Under the pieces are notes generated by a model. The model did not search any database and had not been told where the DNA came from. It was given only the letters and a program-made list of their open reading frames with translations. The position numbers and the translations under genes were made by a program. DNA of 8,987 nt from JBOFLG01 sp051657745 (GTDB lineage: Bacteria > Actinomycetota > Actinomycetes > Actinomycetales > Dermatophilaceae): positions 1 through 8,987 of the forward strand of contig JBOFLG010000193.1 of NCBI GenBank assembly GCA_051657745.1, given 5' to 3'. Shown here one piece after another: positions 1 to 6,850 of this stretch (within the stretch, counting starts at the first letter, position 1; the number at the start of each line of letters is the position of its first letter).

Positions 1-484
1 CCGCCGCGAGATCGAGTGCGGGCCGCAGCGACTCATAGCCGAGGTAGGGGCTGAGCGTGACGGCGTCGGCCCGCAGCGGACCATCGTCGGCAAGGTAGGC
101 ATCGGCATAGCCACGCATGGTCGAACCGATGTCGCCCCGCTTGACGTCAAGCAGCGAGAGCGTGCCGGTGTCGCGAAGGCTCGCGAGCACCCGCTCCAGC
201 ACCGCGATTCCGGCTGCACCGAACCGCTCGAACAGGGCTGACTGAGGTTTCACCGCCGCCAGGTGGCCGCCGAATGCATCGACACACGTCATCGCGAAGC
301 GTTCCAGCCCATCGACGGTGTCCGGGAGCCCCCAGGCCTGGAGCAGCGCCGGGTGCGGGTCGATGCCGGGGCAGAACGGCCCGTGCGCCTGCATGGCGGC
401 GCGCAATCGGTCGCCGAACGGAACCGGGCCGGCAGGCCGGTCTCCGGTGTCGTCTGGGTCAGTGCGTGGTGGGGCGGCGGTCAT
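1..484 (-). CDS. pyrF: Orotidine 5'-phosphate decarboxylase, type 2 (partial, C-terminus outside window)
   Basis: This enzyme decarboxylates OMP to UMP in the cytoplasm, the last step of de novo pyrimidine synthesis. Reading the minus strand from ATG at 484-482 gives 161 open codons to the window edge. The catalytic motif of the family, DVKRGDIGST, is at residues 113-122 (Asp113, Lys115 and Asp118 are the charged catalytic residues). PFGDRL at 22-27, PGIDPHP at 39-45 and AVKPQ at 77-81 are also typical of the type 2 (actinobacterial/myxobacterial) form. About 40% of the usual roughly 280 residues is missing because the window ends. The start is supported by an ATGA overlap with the upstream mini-ORF stop and by GAGAGG at 496-501, 11 nt upstream. 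The first 20 residues are Pro/Asp-rich and probably not part of the TIM barrel. Family assignment is firm; the exact start is slightly less so. Confidence 0.96.
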   Translation of the reverse strand, partial: MTAAPPRTDPDDTGDRPAGPVPFGDRLRAAMQAHGPFCPGIDPHPALLQAWGLPDTVDGLERFAMTCVDAFGGHLAAVKPQSALFERFGAAGIAVLERVLASLRDTGTLSLLDVKRGDIGSTMRGYADAYLADDGPLRADAVTLSPYLGYESLRPALDLAA

Positions 485-594
485 GAGCGATGCATCCTCT
501 CGTGGGCGACACCGACAAGATCGGTGAATCGGCCGGCTCCGTGCCGGTCGACCTCCGCAGCGAACTCATCGACGACCTGCACCGCCCCACTCAC
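481..594 (-). CDS. 37-codon coupled mini-ORF, possible PyrD C-terminal remnant
   Basis: This small open frame lies between carB and pyrF. It begins at GTG 594-592, overlapping the carB stop by 4 nt (GTGA), and ends at TGA 483-481, overlapping the pyrF start by 4 nt (ATGA). A GGGAGG Shine-Dalgarno sequence at 600-605 lies 5 nt before the GTG. The product begins MSGAVQVVDEF and includes RHGAGRFTDLVGVAHERM near its end. The pattern of a helix ending in an RHG-like turn, then a short segment and a (D/E)LVG-A-H ending, resembles the last helix of dihydroorotate dehydrogenases, and many actinobacteria carry pyrD in exactly this place. I infer it is a 5'-deleted pyrD tail kept because it couples carB to pyrF translation. 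It could instead be a genuine small protein or a leader-like spacer. No active-site or FMN-binding part of PyrD remains. Confidence 0.5.
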   Translation of the reverse strand: MSGAVQVVDEFAAEVDRHGAGRFTDLVGVAHERMHRS

Positions 595-3500
595 ATCGAC
601 CTCCCGACTCCGTGCAGGTTGAGCGCCCTGGTGTGCTCCTGAAGCGCGGTGACCCCGAGGTCACCGCCACGCACGGCCTCGATGGCGAGCACCGCCGCAG
701 CGAGCTGTTGCACCGTGGTGACGATCGGCTTGTCCATGGCCGTGGTCGCCGCGCGGATCAGATAGCCGTCGGCGCGGGCGGTGGCGCTCGGGCCGTTCGG
801 GCTGTTCACCACCAGGTCGATCTCGCCGGCGGTGATCATGTCGACCACCGACCGGTCGCCCACCGCACGCTCGGCGTGTTTGCGTACGACCTGCGACTCG
901 ATCCCATTGCGCCGCAACACTTCTGCGGTTCCGATCGTGGACACGATGCGGAACCCGAGATCGACCAGGCGCTTCACTGGGAAGACGATCGCCCGCTTGT
1001 CACGATTGGCCACCGAGACGAACACCGTCCCGGTCACCGGCAGCCCGCCGATCGCGCCGAGCTGGGCTTTGGCGAACGCCCGCCCAAAATCGGTGTCGAT
1101 GCCCATTACCTCACCAGTGGAGCGCATCTCCGGCCCGAGCAGGGTGTCGACGACGAGCCCGTCGGCGGTTCGGAACCGGGCGAAGGGCAGCACCGCCTCC
1201 TTGACCGACATCGGTGCGTGCGCCGGCATCCGTCCACCGTCAGTGTGCGCCGGGAGCATTCCCTCGGCTCGAAGTTCGGCGATCGTGGCGCCGAGCATGA
1301 TCCGTGCCGCGGCCTTCGCGAGCGGAACCCCGGTGGCCTTGGCGACGAAGGGGACGGTGCGCGAGGCGCGGGGGTTGGCCTCGAGCACGTAGAGAATGTC
1401 CTGGGCAAGCGCGAACTGCACGTTCATCAGGCCGCGGACGCCGATACCCCGGGCCAACGCGAGTGCCGACTCCCGCACCCGGTCGAGCTCGGCGGCACCC
1501 AGGGTGACCGGGGGCAACGTGCACGACGAGTCACCGGAATGGATACCGGCCTCCTCGATGTGCTCCATGATCCCGCCGAGGTACATCTGCGTGCCGTCGT
1601 AGAGCACATCGACATCGATCTCGACGGCGTCGTCGAGGAACCGGTCGACGAGCACCGGATGGTCCGGGCCGGCCACCGTGGCGCGCTCGACGTAGGCCGC
1701 GAGAGTGGCGTCGTCATAGACGATCTCCATCCCACGTCCGCCGAGCACGTAGGACGGACGCACCAAGACCGGGTAGCCGATGGTCCCGGCGATCCGGACC
1801 GCCTCGGCCGCGCTGTACGCGGTGCCGTGCTTCGGCGCCGGGAGGCCGGCCTCGGCGAGCACCCGCCCGAACGCGCCGCGATCCTCGGCGAGGTCGATGG
1901 CCTCCGGGCTGGTGCCGACGATCGGCACGCCGGCATCCTTGAGCGCCTGCGCGAGCCCGAGCGGGGTCTGGCCGCCGAGTTGCACCACGACTCCGGCGAC
2001 CGGGCCGGCCTGCTGCTCGGCGTGCACCACCTCGAGCACGTCCTCGAGGGTGAGCGGCTCGAAGTACAGCCGGCTGCTGGTGTCGTAGTCGGTGGAGACC
2101 GTCTCGGGGTTGCAGTTGACCATCACCGTGTCGTAGCCCGCGTCCCGGAGCGCGAAACTGGCGTGCACACACGAATAGTCGAACTCCACGCCCTGCCCGA
2201 TCCGGTTCGGCCCGGACCCGAGGATGACGACCGCCGGCTTCTCGCGCGGCGCCACCTCGGTCTCCTCGTCGTAGGACGAGTAGTGGTACGGCGTACGTGC
2301 CGCGAACTCGGCGGCGCAGGTGTCGACGGTCTTGTAGATCGGGCGTATCCCGAGCGCGTGCCGCACCCCCCGGACCACGGCTTCCGGCATCCCGCGCAGC
2401 GCGGCCACCTGGGCGTCGCCGAAGCCGTGTCGCTTGGCCAACCGGAGCAGGTCGGGGACCAACTCGGGAGCGGCGGCCACGGCATCCGCGACCTCGTTGA
2501 CGAGCACCACCTGATCGAGGAACCACGGGTCGTAGGCGGTGGCCTCGTGGACCTCCTCCACGCTGAGCCCGCCGCGCAACGCCTGCTGCACCAGCTGCAG
2601 CCGGCCGTCGGTGGGGCGGCGCGCCGCGTCAAGAAGACGCCGGGCGTCATCCGGGGTGGGCCGCGGGCCATCCCAATGGAAGCTGCTGCCGCTCTTCTCC
2701 ACGGAGCGCAGCGCCTTCTGTAGCGCCTCGGTGAAGCAGCGGCCGATGGCCATCGCCTCGCCGACCGACTTCATCGTCGTGGTCAGGGTGTCGTCGGCGG
2801 CCGGGAACTTCTCGAACGCGAACCGCGGCACCTTCACCACGACATAGTCGAGGCTCGGCTCGAAACTCGCCGGGGTCTCCTGGGTGATGTCGTTGGGCAC
2901 CTCGTCGAGGGTGTAGCCGATGGCCAACTTCGCGGCGATCTTGGCGATCGGGAAGCCCGTGGCCTTGCTTGCCAGCGCGGAGGATCGGGACACCCGGGGG
3001 TTCATCTCGATCACCACCACCCGCCCATCGGCCGGGTCGATCGCGAACTGGATGTTGCAACCGCCGGTGTCGACACCGACCTCGCGAATGATAGCGATCG
3101 ACACGTCGCGCAGCCGCTGGTACTCGCGATCGGTGAGGGTGAGCGCCGGAGCGACCGTGATGGAGTCGCCGGTGTGCACCCCGACCGGGTCGACGTTCTC
3201 GATGGAACAGACGATGACCACATTGTCGGCGTGGTCGCGCATCACCTCGAGCTCGTACTCCTTCCACCCGAGGATGGACTCCTCGAGCAGCACCTCGGTC
3301 ACCGGGCTGTACTGCAGGCCGGCACCGGCGATGCGGCGCAGTTCGGCCTCGTCGTAGGCGAACCCGGAACCGAGACCACCCATGGTGAACGACGGCCGCA
3401 CCACCACCGGGTAGCCGAGGTCGCCGGCAGCGGTGAGTACCTCATCCATCGAGTGGCAGATGATGCTGCGCGCCGACTCGGCGCCACAGCGCTGCACGAC

Positions 3501-3902
3501 GCCCTTGAACCGTTCGCGGTCCTCACCGAGCCGGATCGCCTCGACATCGGCACCGATCAGCGGGCAGCCGTACTTCTCCAGCACGCCGCGGTCGTGCAGT
3601 TGCATCGCGCAGTTCAGCGCGGTTTGCCCGCCGAGCGTGGCGAGCACAGCATCGGGACGTTCCTTGGCGATGATCTGCTCGACGATGTCGGGCGTGATCG
3701 GCTCGATATAGGTGGCGTCGGCGAACTCGGGGTCGGTCATGATGGTGGCCGGGTTGGAGTTGACCAGGATGACGCGCACCCCCTCCTCCTTGAGCACCCG
3801 GCAGGCCTGGGTGCCGGAGTAGTCGAACTCGCACGCCTGGCCGATGACGATCGGCCCCGAGCCGATGACCAGCACACTGGTGATGTCGTCACGCTTCGGC
3901 AT
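591..3902 (-). CDS. carB: Carbamoyl-phosphate synthase (glutamine-hydrolysing) large chain
   Basis: The large subunit makes carbamoyl phosphate from bicarbonate, two ATP and ammonia channelled from CarA, feeding pyrimidine and arginine synthesis. At 1103 residues it is full length for an actinobacterial CarB. The N-terminal carboxyphosphate half has GSGPIVIGQACEFDYSGTQA (14-33), LATLGGQTALN (88-98), RPSFTMGGLGSG (169-180) and IEMNPRVSRSSALASKATG (298-316). The C-terminal carbamoyl-phosphate half repeats these as GSGPNRIGQGVEFDYS (562-577), RPSYVLGGRG (715-724) and LEANPRASRTVPFVAKATG (840-858). An oligomerisation region lies at roughly 400-550. The allosteric MGS-like domain, about 955-1080, contains STIGTAEVLRRNGI (988-1001) and VNSPNGPSATARADGYLIR (1032-1050). 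The ATG at 3902-3900 has AAGGAG 7 nt upstream and overlaps the preceding DUF4276 stop by 1 nt (TGATG). No key motif is missing. The gene is separated from carA by an inserted two-gene unit. Confidence 0.99.
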   Translation of the reverse strand: MPKRDDITSVLVIGSGPIVIGQACEFDYSGTQACRVLKEEGVRVILVNSNPATIMTDPEFADATYIEPITPDIVEQIIAKERPDAVLATLGGQTALNCAMQLHDRGVLEKYGCPLIGADVEAIRLGEDRERFKGVVQRCGAESARSIICHSMDEVLTAAGDLGYPVVVRPSFTMGGLGSGFAYDEAELRRIAGAGLQYSPVTEVLLEESILGWKEYELEVMRDHADNVVIVCSIENVDPVGVHTGDSITVAPALTLTDREYQRLRDVSIAIIREVGVDTGGCNIQFAIDPADGRVVVIEMNPRVSRSSALASKATGFPIAKIAAKLAIGYTLDEVPNDITQETPASFEPSLDYVVVKVPRFAFEKFPAADDTLTTTMKSVGEAMAIGRCFTEALQKALRSVEKSGSSFHWDGPRPTPDDARRLLDAARRPTDGRLQLVQQALRGGLSVEEVHEATAYDPWFLDQVVLVNEVADAVAAAPELVPDLLRLAKRHGFGDAQVAALRGMPEAVVRGVRHALGIRPIYKTVDTCAAEFAARTPYHYSSYDEETEVAPREKPAVVILGSGPNRIGQGVEFDYSCVHASFALRDAGYDTVMVNCNPETVSTDYDTSSRLYFEPLTLEDVLEVVHAEQQAGPVAGVVVQLGGQTPLGLAQALKDAGVPIVGTSPEAIDLAEDRGAFGRVLAEAGLPAPKHGTAYSAAEAVRIAGTIGYPVLVRPSYVLGGRGMEIVYDDATLAAYVERATVAGPDHPVLVDRFLDDAVEIDVDVLYDGTQMYLGGIMEHIEEAGIHSGDSSCTLPPVTLGAAELDRVRESALALARGIGVRGLMNVQFALAQDILYVLEANPRASRTVPFVAKATGVPLAKAAARIMLGATIAELRAEGMLPAHTDGGRMPAHAPMSVKEAVLPFARFRTADGLVVDTLLGPEMRSTGEVMGIDTDFGRAFAKAQLGAIGGLPVTGTVFVSVANRDKRAIVFPVKRLVDLGFRIVSTIGTAEVLRRNGIESQVVRKHAERAVGDRSVVDMITAGEIDLVVNSPNGPSATARADGYLIRAATTAMDKPIVTTVQQLAAAVLAIEAVRGGDLGVTALQEHTRALNLHGVGRSM
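600..605 (-). promoter_or_regulatory. Shine-Dalgarno for the mini-ORF
   Basis: GGGAGG on the minus strand sits inside the carB 3' end, 5 nt before the GTG at 594. It is the main evidence, besides the two 4-nt overlaps, that the 37-codon frame is translated. Confidence 0.5.
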
Positions 3903-3925
3903 CAGGCAACTCCTTCGTTCATGAG
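3893..3925 (-). repeat. Imperfect direct repeat, downstream copy (DUF4276 end / carB start)
   Basis: On the minus strand this reads CTCATG, AAC, GAAGGAG, a 7-nt spacer and ATGCCGAAGC. The encoded ends LMNEGVA (DUF4276) and LMEGETNA (CarA) are alike, as are the starts MPKRD (CarB) and MPKPD (ATPase). This is what would be expected if the cassette recombined at, or duplicated, the original carA-carB junction. Confidence 0.5.
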
Positions 3926-4528
3926 CCGACGTAGTCCGTCACGGAACACCTGAAAACTGCGCGATCGGTTTCCCTCGACGTCCATATGTGGTGCCACCGC
4001 CTCAGCATTCGTCGCCTTCAGCAAGCCGGCAGTCTGATAGCCGCACCGCTTCAACTCCCGTGCCAGCGCTTCTGCCGTGCCACCCTTGACCGCGTCCGGA
4101 TCTCGTAGTCCGGAGCGCTGCCCGAGAGATGCCGGCAGTTTTGGGTACACGGCACGCAGCGCGGAGGTATCGCCAAGCAACCAGGCCTCCAACTCCTCGA
4201 TAGCGATTCGATTCAGCACCTGAAAGGGCTGCCCCGCAGAGGCAGCAGTAGCAGTCCGCAACCCAGCCCGCGCAGCCATACTCTCCAACTTTTCTTTCAA
4301 CTCCCTGCAGTCGTCACTGTCTCGGTCCACCACAATCACGACCTTCATCTCGTAATGCTTCATTGCGTTCGAGTACCCAGCGAGCCGATTCGGCAACTTC
4401 TTCAGAAGGTCGTCTTTGCCACTGAAAGTGTGAATCCTGAGCGCCACGCCAGGAACAATCTTCGGAACGACGACGGCGAGCAACTTCTCTTCGGAAGGCC
4501 CCTCGACGAGAATCTCGAGGTGGTTCAC
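3902..4528 (-). CDS. DUF4276 family protein (TOPRIM-like partner of the adjacent ATPase)
   Basis: The product is 208 residues. I recognise the DUF4276 family, whose function is not established. It has a TOPRIM-like layout: an acidic first motif LVEGPSEE (7-14, Glu9 and Glu13/14), then VVIVVDRDSDDC (63-74) giving the DxD pair Asp68/Asp70 that would bind metal. Further family-typical blocks are RIAIEELEAWLLGD (107-120), YPKLP (128-132), RDPDAVKGGTAEAL (142-155) and HMDVEGNRSRSFQVFRDGL (181-199). The GTG start at 4528 is chosen because it overlaps the ATPase stop by 4 nt (GTGA) and because the family begins just before the (V/L)EG strand; 51 upstream in-frame codons are low-complexity Gly/Arg read-through of the ATPase gene. 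No clear Shine-Dalgarno is seen, so translation is probably coupled. By analogy with OLD nucleases and PARIS (AAA ATPase plus DUF4435 TOPRIM) it may be a nuclease effector of a defence pair; this is inference. GC is visibly lower than in the pyr genes. Confidence 0.88.
   Translation of the reverse strand: MNHLEILVEGPSEEKLLAVVVPKIVPGVALRIHTFSGKDDLLKKLPNRLAGYSNAMKHYEMKVVIVVDRDSDDCRELKEKLESMAARAGLRTATAASAGQPFQVLNRIAIEELEAWLLGDTSALRAVYPKLPASLGQRSGLRDPDAVKGGTAEALARELKRCGYQTAGLLKATNAEAVAPHMDVEGNRSRSFQVFRDGLRRLMNEGVA
3910..3915 (-). promoter_or_regulatory. Shine-Dalgarno of carB, inside the DUF4276 gene
   Basis: AAGGAG on the minus strand, 7 nt before the carB ATG at 3902. It fixes the MPKRDD start and lies within the last codons of the inserted DUF4276 gene. 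Confidence 0.75.
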
Positions 4529-5715
4529 GTGGCCTGCACTAACGGATCGCCGACGTCGAAGTAGCCCTCCATCCAGAGCGCGCCCAACTGGCCTCCCGCC
4601 GCCTCCATCGTGGAGAGCATCTGCTGGTCCGACGCGCGTGCCACCCGGGTGAAACCGTCCTCGGCCCGATACAGCATCCACAGTTCGCGAGGTCGAACCG
4701 CATTGGCGAACTCCGGAGAGTGTGTCGTCACGAGCACCTGGCTGCGTTCAGCGGCAGCGCGGGCTTCCTCCGCCAGGAGCGGCAAGAGCCGCGGATGCAG
4801 CTGGTTCTCCGGCTCCTCGATACCGACAATGGGTGCGGGGTCGGGATCGTAGAGAACCGTCAGGTACGCCAAGAGTTTCAAGGTCCCATCCGAGGTGAAG
4901 GTCGACAGGATGGGCTGGTCGAACGGCGCATCCTTCAGCCGCAGCAGCAGCCGACCGTCGTCCATTACCCGGGTCTCGAAGCTGTCCAGGCGAGGAATGC
5001 GACGCCGCAGTGCCGCGAAGATCCGGTCTAACTGTTCGGGATGACCCTCCTGAAGGAACTGCACCACATTGGGAAGATTGTCACCGGTCTGGGACAATCG
5101 CTCGGCGGGGCCGGCGGGTGGCGTTGTCCGGGTGTTGCCAGCGCTGAGGTACGACAGATACCAGCCCGAGATGAACTTCCTCAGGGCGGACACCCGCGGA
5201 TGTCGGCTCAGTTGGCCGAGCGCCGACACTGCGAGAAGGTCTGATGACGCCAGAGCCTCCTCCGTCTTCACACCCGTGGTCTCGTCGTACACCGCTCCTG
5301 CACCCCGAGTAAAGTCCAAGATCGTGGTCGGTCGACTACGGCCAGCGGGCTTCACCACCCACCGAAGATATTCCCGCTCCACGACTGGCCTACCGGCTTC
5401 CTCACCGATCTCCACCCGGTAGGTCACCAACCTCGCCCCGGGCTGCTCACGGTACTTGATCTCGAACGCCACGGGCCCATCAGCACCGCGGCTACGAATC
5501 TCGACCAGTCGATTGCGGCGGTCCCAGGCGTGGCGCAGGTTCTCGGTGAACGCCTCATGGAGGAATGCGAAGGCGTCGAACACGGTCGACTTGCCGCTGC
5601 CGTTCGCGCCGAGCAGGACAGTGAGCGGCTCGAATTTGTCGAAGGTGACGTTCTTGAGCACCCGATAGTTCTCGATCGTCAGTTTCTCGATAACTGCTCC
5701 ATCCGGCTTAGGCAT
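4525..5715 (-). CDS. AAA/ABC-type ATPase, RecF/OLD-like (AAA_15/AAA_21 group)
   Basis: A soluble 396-residue ATPase of the SMC/RecF/OLD kind. The N-terminus IEKLTIENYRVLKNVTFDKF (9-28) is the usual opening strand and is followed by Walker A GANGSGKST (36-44). A signature-like segment FTSDGTLKLLAYLTVL (273-288) precedes Walker B PIVGIEEPENQLHPRLLP (295-312), with Glu300/Glu301 as catalytic acids, and the H-loop VLVTTHSPEF (327-336, His332). The C-terminus GGQLGALWMEGYF (374-386) is also seen in ATPases paired with DUF4276 proteins. There is no fused TOPRIM domain; that role would fall to the next gene, whose start overlaps this stop by 4 nt. The ATG at 5715 has AAGGAG 6 nt upstream and lies 8 nt inside the end of carA. 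The likely role is the sensing or energy-using half of a defence pair, but the sequence does not prove this. Lower GC than the flanking genes suggests transfer. Confidence 0.9.
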   Translation of the reverse strand: MPKPDGAVIEKLTIENYRVLKNVTFDKFEPLTVLLGANGSGKSTVFDAFAFLHEAFTENLRHAWDRRNRLVEIRSRGADGPVAFEIKYREQPGARLVTYRVEIGEEAGRPVVEREYLRWVVKPAGRSRPTTILDFTRGAGAVYDETTGVKTEEALASSDLLAVSALGQLSRHPRVSALRKFISGWYLSYLSAGNTRTTPPAGPAERLSQTGDNLPNVVQFLQEGHPEQLDRIFAALRRRIPRLDSFETRVMDDGRLLLRLKDAPFDQPILSTFTSDGTLKLLAYLTVLYDPDPAPIVGIEEPENQLHPRLLPLLAEEARAAAERSQVLVTTHSPEFANAVRPRELWMLYRAEDGFTRVARASDQQMLSTMEAAGGQLGALWMEGYFDVGDPLVQAT

Positions 5716-5734
5716 TCGTCTCTCCTTCCATCAG
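5706..5734 (-). repeat. Imperfect direct repeat, upstream copy (carA end / ATPase start)
   Basis: On the minus strand this reads CTGATG, then GAAGGAG, a 6-nt spacer and ATGCCTAAGC. It matches the copy at 3893-3925 in the order of elements and in 9 of 10 bases of the last block. Part of the likeness is expected for any Shine-Dalgarno plus ATG, but the shared CTnATG and ATGCCnAAGC blocks go beyond that. Confidence 0.5.
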
Positions 5735-6850
5735 GTCGGTGAAGCGGTCGAAGAGGTAGGCGGCGTCATGGGGGCCGGCCGCGGCCTCGGGGTGGTACTG
5801 CACCGAGAACGCCACCAGCCGGTCATCCCGGCGTACCTCGAGACCCTCGACGACGTCGTCATTGAGGCAGACGTGGCTGACCCGCACCCGACCGAACTCG
5901 GTATCGGTATGGCCATCGAGCGGGGCATCGACGGCGAACCCATGGTTGTGCGCGGTGACCTCGACCTTGCCGGTGGTGCGGTCCAGCACCGGCTGGTTGA
6001 TGCCGCGATGGCCGTACCGGAGCTTGTAGGTGCTTAAGCCCAGCGCCCGGCCTAGGATCTGGTTGCCGAAGCAGATGCCGAAGTACGGGATGCCGTCCCG
6101 CAGCACCCCGCGCACCAGCGCCGCCTGGGCGTGTGCCGTGGCCGGGTCGCCCGGGCCGTTGGACATGAACACCCCGTCCGGGCCGAGCGCCCGTACCTCC
6201 TCCACCGTCGCCGTGGCCGGCAGTACGTGCACCTCGATCCCGCGCTCGGCCATCATCCGCGGCGTCATCGACTTGATGCCGAGGTCGACGGCGGCCACGG
6301 TGAAGCGCTTCTCCCCCACCGCCGGCACGACGTACGCCTCGGTGGTCGCGACCTCCTCGGCCAGCGCAGCCCCGACCATCGGCGGCGCCTCAACCACGGT
6401 GGCGAGCAGCCGTTCGGGAGCCGCCGCGGCGTCATCCCCGCTGAACACCCCCACCCGCATCGCACCGCGTTCGCGCAGATGTCGGGTCAGTGCGCGGGTG
6501 TCGACGTCGCAGATGCCGACCACGCCCTGGGCCGCGAGCTCGTCCTCGAGGGAGCGCCGCGACCGCCAGTTCGATGGCCGCGGGGCAGGGTCGCGCACGA
6601 CATACCCGCTAACCCAGATCCGACCGGACTCGTCATCCTCGTCGTTCCACCCAGTGTTGCCGACGTGCGGCGCGGTCATCACGACGACCTGCCGGTGGTA
6701 GCTGGGGTCGGTGAGGGTTTCCTGGTAGCCGGTCATCCCGGTGGAGAACACGGCCTCGCCGACCGTGGTGCCGCGGCGGCCGAACGCGCGGCCGGTGAAG
6801 GTGCGGCCGTCCTCCAGCACCAGGACGGCAGGTTCGCGGGTGGTCAGCAC
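5708..6850 (-). CDS. carA: Carbamoyl-phosphate synthase small chain (glutamine amidotransferase)
   Basis: The small subunit hydrolyses glutamine and passes ammonia to CarB. The 380-residue product is normal length. The N-terminal CarA-specific domain contains LVLEDGRTFTGRAFG (10-24), FSTGMTGYQETLTDPSY (35-51) and the VGICDVDTRALTRHLRERGA stretch (111-130). The class I amidotransferase domain begins near 185 and has MSNGPGDPA (229-237), the nucleophile elbow YFGICFGNQILGRALG (256-271; Cys260) and the other two triad members in QYHPEAAAGPHDA (351-363; His353, Glu355). RYGHRGINQPV (278-288) is also family-typical. The GTG start at 6850 overlaps the pyrC stop by 7 nt and has AAGGAG at 6861-6866, 10 nt upstream. 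The 3' end overlaps the ATPase ATG by 8 nt and ends in TAA. Assembly with CarB is required for activity, so interruption of the carA-carB junction is notable although both genes are intact. Confidence 0.99.
   Translation of the reverse strand: MLTTREPAVLVLEDGRTFTGRAFGRRGTTVGEAVFSTGMTGYQETLTDPSYHRQVVVMTAPHVGNTGWNDEDDESGRIWVSGYVVRDPAPRPSNWRSRRSLEDELAAQGVVGICDVDTRALTRHLRERGAMRVGVFSGDDAAAAPERLLATVVEAPPMVGAALAEEVATTEAYVVPAVGEKRFTVAAVDLGIKSMTPRMMAERGIEVHVLPATATVEEVRALGPDGVFMSNGPGDPATAHAQAALVRGVLRDGIPYFGICFGNQILGRALGLSTYKLRYGHRGINQPVLDRTTGKVEVTAHNHGFAVDAPLDGHTDTEFGRVRVSHVCLNDDVVEGLEVRRDDRLVAFSVQYHPEAAAGPHDAAYLFDRFTDLMEGETNA
5722..5727 (-). promoter_or_regulatory. Shine-Dalgarno of the ATPase gene, inside carA
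   Basis: AAGGAG on the minus strand, 6 nt before the ATPase ATG at 5715 and within the last codons of carA. It probably served carB before the two-gene unit was inserted. Confidence 0.65.

Larger units (their letters stand above)
3903..5715 (-). other. Inserted ATPase-DUF4276 module between carA and carB
   Basis: The two genes form a compact, promoterless-looking unit placed exactly between two genes that are normally adjacent. By hand count, G+C in sample 60-base rows is 33 (4261-4320), 30 (4381-4440) and 36 (5281-5340), against 46 in carB (1861-1920) and 46 in carA (6121-6180). No transposase, integrase or terminal inverted repeats are visible, so this is not called an insertion sequence. 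Imperfect direct repeats flank it. Confidence 0.65.

Noticed and set aside
263..622. Plus-strand 119-codon frame over pyrF and the carB end
   Set aside because: Antisense to pyrF and the mini-ORF; no recognisable protein features.
612..2723. A 703-codon plus-strand open frame opposite carB
   Set aside because: It is antisense to a certain gene, its product is rich in Arg, His, Gly and Asp with no recognisable domain, and long antisense frames are expected opposite high-GC genes.
4529..4681. Upstream in-frame extension of the DUF4276 gene (51 codons)
   Set aside because: It overlaps the ATPase coding region deeply, is Gly/Arg-rich, and the GTG at 4528 has the GTGA overlap and the family-typical start.
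3903..5715. Insert as a transposon or insertion sequence
   Set aside because: No transposase, integrase or terminal inverted repeats are visible; only imperfect direct repeats that include ribosome-binding sites.
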